NCBI GenBank assembly: GCA_002839435.1
Contig: PGYA01000033.1
Location: forward strand, 1-64,000
Length of the DNA: 64,000 nucleotides
Direction: 5' to 3'
DNA from: Candidatus Riflebacteria bacterium HGW-Riflebacteria-2
GTDB taxonomy: Bacteria > Muiribacteriota > Ozemobacteria > Ozemobacterales > Ozemobacteraceae
Positions 1-7,519 of this stretch are shown piece by piece (position 1 is the stretch's first letter; each line of letters begins with the position of its first letter). The position numbers were made by a program, and so were the translations under genes. The notes below the pieces were generated by a model. That model made no database searches, had not been told where the DNA came from, and saw nothing but the letters and a program-made list of their open reading frames with translations.

Positions 1-1
1 T

Positions 2-76
2 TCTCATTCGCGTAAGCTTGTGACGAGCATGCCTGCCATCCAGCAGGCAAGCGAGGAATCGCTGGAGCGAATGAGA
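2..76. other. Cloverleaf-like inverted-repeat element
   Basis: A perfect 10-bp outer stem (2-11 with 67-76, TCTCATTCGC/GCGAATGAGA) encloses three hairpins: 16-28 (4 bp, one G.U), 30-49 (7 bp, TGCCTGC/GCAGGCA, 6-nt loop) and 50-63 (4 bp, AGCG/CGCT). The second and third hairpins abut, so the whole folds as a four-way junction. It lacks a T-loop and the other conserved tRNA bases, so it is not an intact tRNA. It could be a small structured RNA, a mobile palindromic repeat or a decayed RNA gene, and it may extend beyond the window edge. No convincing gene was seen in 1-314; the short open frame at 20-208 runs straight through the stems. Confidence 0.5.
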
Positions 77-98
77 TTCTGCCGAGAGCCCGGCATAA

Positions 99-110
99 GT
101 GGTATACCAC
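99..110. other. 12-bp perfect palindrome upstream of polA
   Basis: GTGGTATACCAC is its own reverse complement. It lies just downstream of the cloverleaf-like element and about 170 bases before the polA promoter. It could be a dimeric regulator's operator or part of the neighbouring structured element. Nothing in the sequence distinguishes these. Confidence 0.3.
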
Positions 111-277
111 CGATCGAATTGTTGAACTCATTTGTGACAGAGGACAAGAATGTTCTTCTATCGTTATCTATTGGCCTGCCCGGTTCTGAGAATCTGTTAA
201 ATCTGTGAAACCTGCTGAAAAATTCTTGTCGTCGATGGGAGGGGGAGAGAGAAGTTCTGTAAAGACGGCGGGAATGA

Positions 278-286
278 TGTTATACT
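278..286 (+). promoter_or_regulatory. Extended -10 promoter for polA
   Basis: TGTTATACT is an extended -10 (TG at 278-279, TATACT at 281-286). The -35 position holds only a weak match (TGTAAA, 258-263, 17-base spacing), as is usual for extended -10 promoters. Transcription would start near 293, giving a leader of about 22 bases that contains the GGGAGGA ribosome-binding site. Confidence 0.45.
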
Positions 287-314
287 TCTGGCCAGTGAAC
301 GACGGGAGGACAGA

Positions 315-3104
315 ATGTCGCATTGCCTGCTGATTGATGGAAACAACATAGTATTCAGGGCTTATTACGCCTTTCAAAACCAGCGCCTGAAGACCAGCGA
401 TGGTGTTACTACCGGCGCGCTGTATGGCTTTTTGCGCATGCTGCTGAAGATGCTCAAAGATCGGCAGCCAGATCTGATTGCCGTCGCCTTTGACACTTCG
501 CGCGACACCTTCCGGCGCCGGATGTATCCTGAATACAAGGCTAAGCGCAAACCGACTCCGCCAGACCTGCTCGAGCAGTTGCCGCTGGCACACAAGGCTG
601 TTGCGGCGTTGAATATCAAGATTCTGACGCGCGATGATTACGAAGCTGATGACCTGATCGGTTCGGCGGCGAAAAGCCTGGCGAAAACCCACAAGGTCAC
701 GGTTGTAACTGGTGACCGAGACCTGCTGCAGCTTATAGAAGATAATGTGCTGGTTGAACTCTGTCAAAAAGGGGTTTCGGATACCCGTGAGATAGATACA
801 GCCGAGTTCAACCGGGAATACGGTTTTGACCCGCGTGGCATCATTGAGTTAAAAGCGCTGATGGGTGATTCTTCCGACAACATACCCGGAGTTAAGGGAA
901 TCGGCGAAAAGAAGGGCATGGCGCTGATTCAGCAGTTCAAAACGATCGAGAATCTCTACAGTTCACTCGCAGCAGTCGATAACGGGAAGCTTCGCCAGAA
1001 GCTGCTCGATGACCGCGCCATGGCTTTTCTTTCACATGATCTGGCTACCATCAGGTGCGATCTGCATGTATTTGACAGCCCTGAAGAGCTCAGATGGAAT
1101 TCTGACAGCCTCAATGCCGATGAGTTTACCGATTTTCTCAGTCGCTACGAATTTGGTTCTCTCTATAAAGAATTCGCCGGGCATACCCTGCCGGCGCGCA
1201 AAGCCACGACGGCAGATGAAGCATCCCTGTCGGCGAAGGTGGCGACTTCGCATGCAGAGACAGGCGCTGAAACGGTAAGCCCGCCTGAACCTGAAATAAA
1301 GCCTTTGCCCGGTGAGAAACTTCTGATCAGCAAAGTTGACGAGCTTAAGCGCTGGCTGGCCAAGCTTGGCGACACAGTCTGTATAGATATCGAAACTGAC
1401 GGTTTCGACCCGGTCAGTAACCGTATTGTTGGCGTATCACTGGCTGCGGACAGCGAAAGGGCAGCTTACATACCGCTGCGCCATGCTTATCTCGGCCTGA
1501 CGCCAGATGATCAGCTCGAAGCGGCCGATTTTTTTGCGATTCTTCGCGAAACTCTGCCTGATCGACTGGTGGTTGGGCATAATCTCAAGTTCGATCTTGC
1601 CTTTCTTGCCAACGAAGGAGTCGAAGCTGGCGACAGGCTTTTTGACACTCTGATTGCCGGCTATGTCATCGATCCAACGCGCTCGAATGCTCTAAAAAAT
1701 CTTGGCCGCAGCCTGTTCAACTTTGAGGTTTCAGAATATCGTGAGGTTGCTGGCGCCGGAAATTTTGCCGGTGTCGATCTGGCAGCGGCCTGCGAATACG
1801 CCTGCCAGGATGTGCTTTTGACCATGCATCTATACCGGCGTTTTCAGCAGGAACTGGCCGAGAAGAAGCTGAAGAAACTGTTTGATGAACTGGAAATGCC
1901 GATTCTGCGTGTTCTGCTTACCATGGAACGCAATGGCATCGGCCTCAATTCGGCTTATCTGCGTGAGCTCAGCGCCGAAATTGCCGGCCGCCTGACCGAA
2001 CTTGAAGCATCGATCTACCAGCATGCCGGGCGCAGTTTCAATATAAACTCGACGCAGCAGCTGCAGGAGATACTGTTCAAGGAAATAGGTCTCAATCCGC
2101 CCAAAAAGACCAAGACCGGTTTTTCGACCGACAGCGAAGTACTCAAGCTTCTATCCAATCAGCACCCGATCTGTGCTGATCTGCTTGAATACCGTGAACT
2201 CGCCAAGCTGCGCTCAACCTATGCTGAATCATTGACTACGCTTGTTAACAGCAAAACTGGTCTGATTCACGCCAGTTTCAACCAGGCGGTTACCGCTACC
2301 GGCCGTCTGTCGAGTTCGAATCCGAATATGCAGAACATCCCGATCAAGACTGAGTGGGGCCGCAAGATCAGGCGCGCTTTTATGCCGCCGCGGCCCGACG
2401 ACGTCTTCGTTTCTATCGACTATTCTCAGATAGAATTGCGACTGCTTGCACATTTTTCCCAGGATCCCGGCCTGGTTGAGGCATTCGTCAACAATACCGA
2501 TATTCACGCGATCAGTGCCGGCCGAATATTTCGCAAACCACCGGCTGAGGTGACTTCGCAGGAACGTAATATCGGCAAGACGGTTAACTTTGGCATTCTT
2601 TACGGTATCTCGGCACATGGCCTGGCTGAAGACCTCGCTATCACCCGGCCACAGGCTAAAGAATACATTGACAGCTTTTATAACAGCTTTCAGGAAGTAA
2701 CTCGTTTCTTTGACGAGGTCGTGCGGCAGGCACAGGTAACCGGTGAAGTCGAGACTCTACTGGGTCGGGTCAGGCAGCTTCCTGATATCAATTCCGGCAA
2801 ATTCCAGTTGCGCAGCGGCGCCGAGCGTATGGCCAAAAACACGCGACTGCAGGGCTCGGCTGCCGACCTGGTTAAAAAGGCAATGCTCGACACAGTCGGA
2901 ATGTTGCGCGAAAAGAATTTTGCCACGCGACTTATTCTGCAGATTCATGATGAGCTGGTTTTTTCGGTGCCGAAAGCTGAGTTGAAACAGGTCGCACCTT
3001 TATTGAAGCATTGCATGGAAAATTGTGTTAAACTCAACGTACCGCTGGTATGCGATCTTGCATACGGCGAAAATCTGGCTGATCTTGAAGAAGTGGATTT
3101 ATGA
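315..3104 (+). CDS. polA: DNA polymerase I
   Basis: Replicative-repair polymerase that fills gaps and removes RNA primers. All three classical domains are present and look active. The N-terminal 5' nuclease starts with LLIDGNNIVFRAY and has GDSSDNIPGVKGIG near residue 184. The 3'-5' proofreading domain keeps Exo I (D358, E360 in DIET), Exo II (N423 to D427, NLKFD) and Exo III (Y495 to D499, YACQD). The polymerase domain has motif A DYSQIE (702-707), motif B RNIGKTVNFGILYG and motif C QIHDE (876-880). At 929 residues it matches the usual full-length family member. The start is fixed by GGGAGGA eight bases upstream. Its stop overlaps the next gene's start (ATGA), so the two are probably translationally coupled. 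Confidence 0.97.
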   Translation: MSHCLLIDGNNIVFRAYYAFQNQRLKTSDGVTTGALYGFLRMLLKMLKDRQPDLIAVAFDTSRDTFRRRMYPEYKAKRKPTPPDLLEQLPLAHKAVAALNIKILTRDDYEADDLIGSAAKSLAKTHKVTVVTGDRDLLQLIEDNVLVELCQKGVSDTREIDTAEFNREYGFDPRGIIELKALMGDSSDNIPGVKGIGEKKGMALIQQFKTIENLYSSLAAVDNGKLRQKLLDDRAMAFLSHDLATIRCDLHVFDSPEELRWNSDSLNADEFTDFLSRYEFGSLYKEFAGHTLPARKATTADEASLSAKVATSHAETGAETVSPPEPEIKPLPGEKLLISKVDELKRWLAKLGDTVCIDIETDGFDPVSNRIVGVSLAADSERAAYIPLRHAYLGLTPDDQLEAADFFAILRETLPDRLVVGHNLKFDLAFLANEGVEAGDRLFDTLIAGYVIDPTRSNALKNLGRSLFNFEVSEYREVAGAGNFAGVDLAAACEYACQDVLLTMHLYRRFQQELAEKKLKKLFDELEMPILRVLLTMERNGIGLNSAYLRELSAEIAGRLTELEASIYQHAGRSFNINSTQQLQEILFKEIGLNPPKKTKTGFSTDSEVLKLLSNQHPICADLLEYRELAKLRSTYAESLTTLVNSKTGLIHASFNQAVTATGRLSSSNPNMQNIPIKTEWGRKIRRAFMPPRPDDVFVSIDYSQIELRLLAHFSQDPGLVEAFVNNTDIHAISAGRIFRKPPAEVTSQERNIGKTVNFGILYGISAHGLAEDLAITRPQAKEYIDSFYNSFQEVTRFFDEVVRQAQVTGEVETLLGRVRQLPDINSGKFQLRSGAERMAKNTRLQGSAADLVKKAMLDTVGMLREKNFATRLILQIHDELVFSVPKAELKQVAPLLKHCMENCVKLNVPLVCDLAYGENLADLEEVDL

Positions 3105-3964
3105 GAAAGCCACCATTACTGCTGTTACACGGAATCTGCAATAATGCCAACCTGTTCGCCGTTGAGGGCCATGGTCTCGGTCCATATCTGAGCAGGTTCT
3201 TCGACCTCTATCCGATAAGTTACCCATTAGATCGCCACCGCGATCAACCCTGGGACTTCGATTTTCACATGAATGTGGACCTGCCGCTGATCTGGCGACA
3301 GGTATGCGAAGAAGCGGGCGAAAAACCTTTTGTATTTGGCTACAGCCAGGGGGGCATGCTGGCAATGGCGGCGCAAGCACATGGTATTATTGATGCACCG
3401 GCGATTGTGACTGCCGGTTCGCCATTCAGCTTTCCGCGCATACCGGTTTATCCGCCGCTGATGAGAGCCTGGGTTAAGATTGCCTCTCTGACTGGCTACC
3501 GGACTGTTCCGGTGAAGCTGGGCGGTCGCCTGCTGTGCGTGCTTTTTGCGGCTGCTGCGCCACCTGAGCGTGTGCCCGATATAAATCTTTTTCGTTACCT
3601 GCTTAAAACCGCTACTGTGAACGTGCCGGTCGAGACATTTGTGCAGGCCCTGCACTGGATGCGCACACGCAATTTTACCGATCGCAGTGGCACTATCAAT
3701 TACCTCGAGCGCTTTGTCAACATTCATACGCCGGTTTGCCTGATTTACGGCGCTGCCGATCGCATTGCGCCGCAGAGCGCGGTCGATGCCGGCTATTCTG
3801 CTGTAAGTTCGCTGCGCAAGGCTATAGTAGGTATTCCCGGTGGGACTCACATGAGCATGACAGTGGGCAGTCAGGCTGCTGCCATAAGTGAAATTGCCCA
3901 CGCCTGGTGCTGCAAAGACTGTGAAGAAGATGAAATGCCAGATCGCCAGAGCCGAATCTGCTAA
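3101..3964 (+). CDS. Alpha/beta hydrolase (lipase/esterase-like)
   Basis: Probable serine hydrolase of the alpha/beta fold. The oxyanion-type LLLLHG motif is at residues 6-11, the nucleophile elbow GYSQGG puts Ser at 82, and the remaining triad is likely Asp220 (IYGAADRIAP) and His250 (PGGTHMSM). The order and spacing fit the fold. No signal peptide is visible, so it is probably cytoplasmic; the substrate cannot be told. It is coupled to polA by a four-base overlap and meets ribF tail to tail, sharing four bases (3961-3964). There is therefore no room for a separate terminator between the convergent operons. Confidence 0.8.
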   Translation: MRKPPLLLLHGICNNANLFAVEGHGLGPYLSRFFDLYPISYPLDRHRDQPWDFDFHMNVDLPLIWRQVCEEAGEKPFVFGYSQGGMLAMAAQAHGIIDAPAIVTAGSPFSFPRIPVYPPLMRAWVKIASLTGYRTVPVKLGGRLLCVLFAAAAPPERVPDINLFRYLLKTATVNVPVETFVQALHWMRTRNFTDRSGTINYLERFVNIHTPVCLIYGAADRIAPQSAVDAGYSAVSSLRKAIVGIPGGTHMSMTVGSQAAAISEIAHAWCCKDCEEDEMPDRQSRIC

Positions 3965-4908
3965 TCGTTGGCCTGACTGGAGTTGTCTGACAGATACTGC
4001 TGGCAGGCAGCTACATCGAGGTTAATCTGTTCAACCAGAGACTGCATGTCGGGAAAACGTTTTTCTTCACGAATGCGGCGGACGAATCTTATGCGGATCG
4101 TGCGGTGATAGAGATCGCCGCTAAAACCAAGCAGATGCGCTTCGAGCAGATGGGTGCTCCGGTCGAAAGTCGGGCGGATCCCGATATTGACAATAGCGGG
4201 GTGCGACCCGTCAGGAGTATCAGCAAAGCAGGCGTAGACGCCGTTAGGTGGCAAGATTTTGAGGCTCGCTTCGAGTTGCAGGTTGGCAGTCGGAAAACCC
4301 ATTATACGACCGCGGTGGTCACCATGTACGACTTCGCCGGTAAAGCAGGCTTCACGTCCAAGAAAGCGGTTCGCTTTCGGGAAGTTTCCTGCTGATACGG
4401 CATCACGGATGATCGAACTGCTGACCACCTGCCCGTCGAGCATAACCGGTTGAATTATACGGCATTTGCGCCCGTGGTTTGCCAGTTCGCTGCTGAGGGT
4501 CTGGGCGTTACCCGCCCGCCCGGCGCCAAAACAGAAGTTAAACCCGACCAGCACGGTTGCGGCCTGCAGCTGATCTATCAGAATATTTTTTACGAAATCA
4601 GTATGCCCGACTGTCGAAAATGCGTCGTCAAAAGGCCGGAACACGACATAATCTATGCCGGTTGCCAGCAGCAGACTGAATTTTTCTTCAGGGGTGGTAA
4701 GGTAGCCCTTAAAAATTCTGGGCGAAAGAAATTTGCGGGGTGAATGATCGAAAGTAAAGATAACCGAAGGCATTTTGTGCTGCCGGGCGTAGTGAATAAT
4801 ATCGGAAATCAGCTGTCGGTGACCAAGATGCACGCCGTCAAAGGTGCCAATTCCCAGTATGCATGGGCCAATGCCGAGGTTGCCAGAGAGCAGGTTCTTA
4901 AGTTTCAT
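3961..4908 (-). CDS. ribF: Bifunctional riboflavin kinase / FAD synthetase
   Basis: Converts riboflavin to FMN and then FAD. The N-terminal adenylyltransferase half has the nucleotidyltransferase signature GTFDGVHLGH (residues 21-30) and the GFNFCFGAGRAG loop. The C-terminal kinase half has GRIMGFPTANL with the PTAN motif that binds metal-ATP. Length (315) is normal for the fused enzyme. It is the last gene of the rimP-nusA-infB operon, and its start overlaps the truB end by 11 bases. No FMN riboswitch precedes it, which is expected for an internal operon gene. Confidence 0.95.
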   Translation of the reverse strand: MKLKNLLSGNLGIGPCILGIGTFDGVHLGHRQLISDIIHYARQHKMPSVIFTFDHSPRKFLSPRIFKGYLTTPEEKFSLLLATGIDYVVFRPFDDAFSTVGHTDFVKNILIDQLQAATVLVGFNFCFGAGRAGNAQTLSSELANHGRKCRIIQPVMLDGQVVSSSIIRDAVSAGNFPKANRFLGREACFTGEVVHGDHRGRIMGFPTANLQLEASLKILPPNGVYACFADTPDGSHPAIVNIGIRPTFDRSTHLLEAHLLGFSGDLYHRTIRIRFVRRIREEKRFPDMQSLVEQINLDVAACQQYLSDNSSQAND

Positions 4909-5848
4909 TTTCTGGGAAAACCCTTACCGGGCAGAGCTTGAAGCCGGCTTTCTGATCTTCTGACTGGTTTTTGGGAGTGCCGTAAACAGCTATCAGGCGC
5001 CCGGCTGGCGAAATAATCTGTACCATGTCGCAGCGCTCGGGACTGTCGGTCTCAAGTTTCACTATTTCGTTACGGCTGATCGGTTGACCGCGGCTTATGC
5101 GCAACTGGCCTTCTGCGTTGACTGTCAGGCGAGGGTAGGGCAGTATCTCTTCGCAGCTCACAAAAGAGTCGGTTGCGGCGAATGGCACGCCTTTTTCGAT
5201 TTTCCAGTAAGGGAATGCCCGGTTAAAGGCCCATTGACCGACTCTTTCACGCAGCAGATAAGAGAGATGACCGCCACAACCAAGTTTCTGCCCCAGATCA
5301 TGCGCGATTGAGCGCACGTAGGTACCGCGCGAGCAATGTACCCGCAGCAGCAACTGGCGCACGGAGTCACTTATATAATCGGCGACGAGCCGAATCGAGG
5401 TGACATGCACCTTGCGGCTTTTCAGCACCACTTCTTCGCCGGCACGTGCCATGGCGTAGGCTCGTTTGCCGCCAACCTTTATTGCCGAGAATACGGGCGG
5501 GGTCTGGTCGTAGTTGCCAACAAAAGTGCGCAGAGAGTTCATCAGCACTTCGCTGCCAAAGTCTATCGGCTGGTCAAAGGTCGCGGTGACCTTGCCGGTG
5601 GCATCGTAACTGTCGGTGCAGGTACCGAGAGCAACCTTCATCAGGTAGGTTTTGTCGAGGTGTTCAGGGGGAATGAAATTAAGCAGCTTGAGTGCCCGCC
5701 CGCAGAATACCAAAAGAACGCCCTGAGCCATGGGGTCGAGGGTGCCGGCGTGACCGCATTTAATCTTGTAGATTCGCCGAACTTTGTCGATTATATCGTG
5801 CGAGGAGCAGCCACGCGGTTTGTAGACTATCAGACAACCGTCGGCCAT
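4898..5848 (-). CDS. truB: tRNA pseudouridine(55) synthase
   Basis: Makes pseudouridine 55 in the T-loop of tRNAs. The catalytic Asp38 lies in GHAGTLDPMAQGVL. Other family blocks are the N-terminal LIVYKPRGCSSHDI, the TPPVFSAIKVGGKRAY segment and CSRGTYVRSIAHDLG. The 316 residues include a C-terminal extension of PUA type. The start codon directly abuts the nrnA-like stop with no gap, and the gene runs into ribF. The infB-rbfA-nrnA-truB-ribF order is widely conserved in bacteria. Confidence 0.96.
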   Translation of the reverse strand: MADGCLIVYKPRGCSSHDIIDKVRRIYKIKCGHAGTLDPMAQGVLLVFCGRALKLLNFIPPEHLDKTYLMKVALGTCTDSYDATGKVTATFDQPIDFGSEVLMNSLRTFVGNYDQTPPVFSAIKVGGKRAYAMARAGEEVVLKSRKVHVTSIRLVADYISDSVRQLLLRVHCSRGTYVRSIAHDLGQKLGCGGHLSYLLRERVGQWAFNRAFPYWKIEKGVPFAATDSFVSCEEILPYPRLTVNAEGQLRISRGQPISRNEIVKLETDSPERCDMVQIISPAGRLIAVYGTPKNQSEDQKAGFKLCPVRVFPENET

Positions 5849-6859
5849 TTATTGTGCTCCCTGTGCTTTTTCCATGACAGCCGCAATGCTGGCGACAACT
5901 TTTTCCATTACTTCTTCGATATGGCCGTCAAGCTGGGCCCCTGCTGCATTACGATGGCCGCCGCCATTAAACTGGCGGCTGATTTCCATGACATCGACAT
6001 TGCCGGTTGATCTGAAGCTGACCTTGACCTTGTTATCTTCTACTTCTTTGAAGAGAAGAGCTACTTCAATGCCATTTATGCAGCTGATGTGCCTGATGGC
6101 ACCGTCTGCGTCAACTTCGTCGGCACCGGTAGCAGTAAAATCTTCGAGTTTGAGCCAGCTGGCAACAATCTTTCCTTCGTGCAGGCGGCGGGTACGACCC
6201 ATGACGATGCCATGCATGACAACGCGGTTGTAACTGGTCTGCTCGTAGACTCTTTTGTAAATGTCATCGATAACCAGGCCATCAGCGATCAAGCGGGCAA
6301 TGATCTCGTGCGAGCGTGGCGTCGAGTTGTTATAGCGGAAATTGCCGGTATCGGTCATGATACCTACATATAGTGCTTCGCGGCATTCACGGCTGAGCTT
6401 GACACCGGTACGTTCAAGAATATTGTAGAGAATTTCACAGGTTGATGAGGCGCCTTCATCGAGCAGATTTATGTTGCCAAGACCGACAACGCCGACATGA
6501 TGGTCGAGATGCACGCGGGTGCGGGCGCGGGGAAAAAAGTCAACCCGGTCGCCCATGCGGCGCGCTTCGGTTGTTTCCATCAAAAATGCCAGGTCAAAAT
6601 CGATGTCTGCGGGCAGGTCCTTCTGACACTGGTCACTGCCGGCAAGCCATGATATTTGTTCGGGGAGCGGGTCAAAATTCAGGATGATACAGTTCTTGCC
6701 AGTTGTGCGGCAGAAATGGTAGAGGGCAAGCTGGGAGCCAAGGGCGTCGCCGTCTGCAAAAGGGTGGGCAATTGTGAAAAGGTTGCGGGCATGCATAAGT
6801 TGCTCGCAGATAAGTTCAATTTGTCGGTCGTAGTCTGCGCCTGGCCATGAAACGTTCAT
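5849..6859 (-). CDS. nrnA: DHH/DHHA1 phosphoesterase (NrnA-like, oligoribonuclease)
   Basis: Family members degrade nanoRNA and, in some lineages, pAp or linear dinucleotides from c-di-AMP/c-di-GMP. Motif I is HPFADGDALGS (H32, D36, D38), the DHH triad is D119-H120-H121, and the C-terminal DHHA1 domain ends with GGGHRNAAGA. Length (336) is typical. One oddity: the motif II region usually has an Asp (DxxxxxR), but here reads METTEARR with Glu95 in that place. The paralogue at 25096-26109 keeps Asp (LDSGDESR). Position between rbfA and truB is the canonical nrnA site. Nuclease activity is likely but not certain given the Glu. Confidence 0.88.
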   Translation of the reverse strand: MNVSWPGADYDRQIELICEQLMHARNLFTIAHPFADGDALGSQLALYHFCRTTGKNCIILNFDPLPEQISWLAGSDQCQKDLPADIDFDLAFLMETTEARRMGDRVDFFPRARTRVHLDHHVGVVGLGNINLLDEGASSTCEILYNILERTGVKLSRECREALYVGIMTDTGNFRYNNSTPRSHEIIARLIADGLVIDDIYKRVYEQTSYNRVVMHGIVMGRTRRLHEGKIVASWLKLEDFTATGADEVDADGAIRHISCINGIEVALLFKEVEDNKVKVSFRSTGNVDVMEISRQFNGGGHRNAAGAQLDGHIEEVMEKVVASIAAVMEKAQGAQ

Positions 6860-6888
6860 TCGGTGAATCCTGTGATGACTGGTTGGCC

Positions 6889-7236
6889 TCAGTCCTGAGG
6901 CTTGACCGATTTGAGTAGCTCTAGAATGTGGTCGCCGTGCTTGATGGAAGGGTCAAAGAAGAAAGCCAGTTCAGGCAGAACCCGTAGCTGTAAGACTTTT
7001 TTAAGTTCGCGGCGAAGAAATGGTTTGGCCGAATCAAGGCCTTTCTGAACTTCTTCTGCGTGAGTTTCATCATTGAGAAAGCTGTATTGCACCCTGGCCA
7101 GATGAAAATCCGGACTGATATCGACGTTGACAATATGCACGCCCTGCAGTCGCGGGTCGGAAACCTTGCGCTGCAGAAGTTCTGCAAGCTCGCGCATGAT
7201 CAGAGAATTGGCCTTTTCCTGTCTTCGTGTGGTCAT
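6889..7236 (-). CDS. rbfA: 30S ribosome-binding factor A
   Basis: Small KH-fold protein that matures the 5' end of 16S rRNA and the 30S subunit. The 115 residues fit the family: the N-terminal helix RRQEKANSLIMRELAELLQ, the VSDPRLQGVHIVNVDISPDF block, and the C-terminal LPELAFFFDPSIKHGDHI. The start overlaps the upstream DUF503 stop by four bases (ATGA), so translation is coupled. A 29-base gap separates it from the nrnA-like gene. Confidence 0.95.
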   Translation of the reverse strand: MTTRRQEKANSLIMRELAELLQRKVSDPRLQGVHIVNVDISPDFHLARVQYSFLNDETHAEEVQKGLDSAKPFLRRELKKVLQLRVLPELAFFFDPSIKHGDHILELLKSVKPQD

Positions 7237-7514
7237 ATGTAGTCCCAGTAACTGTCGAGAATTTGCGCCTGGCTATGGTCGTTCATGATGTCGTCGATTT
7301 TCTGCGCCATCTGTTCCAGAAATACGCGGTCATTGGCGACCATCGCAACGCCAACTCTGCCCTTCTGCCAGAGGTCGTTATCGGCGACCTCGGCAATCGA
7401 GGCATTGAATTTGGCACGAACGCGGTCAATCAGGCTTCTGAGAATCTGGCGCTTTTCTTTGAGGCTGTGCACCTCAGGAAAATGCATCTCGAAGGTTCCG
7501 ATAGCAACGATCAT
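7233..7514 (-). CDS. YlxP-like DUF503 protein
   Basis: Small conserved protein of 93 residues with the family signature MHFPEVHSLKEKRQILRSLIDRVRAKFNASIAEV. Members are usually found between infB and rbfA and are suspected to act in ribosome or RNA metabolism; the molecular role is not established. Here it sits in exactly that place, five bases after infB and overlapping rbfA. No membrane segments or signal peptide are visible. Confidence 0.9.
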   Translation of the reverse strand: MIVAIGTFEMHFPEVHSLKEKRQILRSLIDRVRAKFNASIAEVADNDLWQKGRVGVAMVANDRVFLEQMAQKIDDIMNDHSQAQILDSYWDYI

Positions 7515-7519
7515 GCAGG

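Noticed and set aside
20..208. Short + strand frame of 62 residues
   Set aside because: It runs through the stems of the cloverleaf-like element, has no ribosome-binding site and no recognisable sequence.
168..767. 199-residue - strand frame
   Set aside because: Most of it is the opposite strand of polA, whose family is certain.
4909..5848. FMN riboswitch for ribF
   Set aside because: The region upstream of ribF is truB coding sequence, and no aptamer-like segment was noticed.
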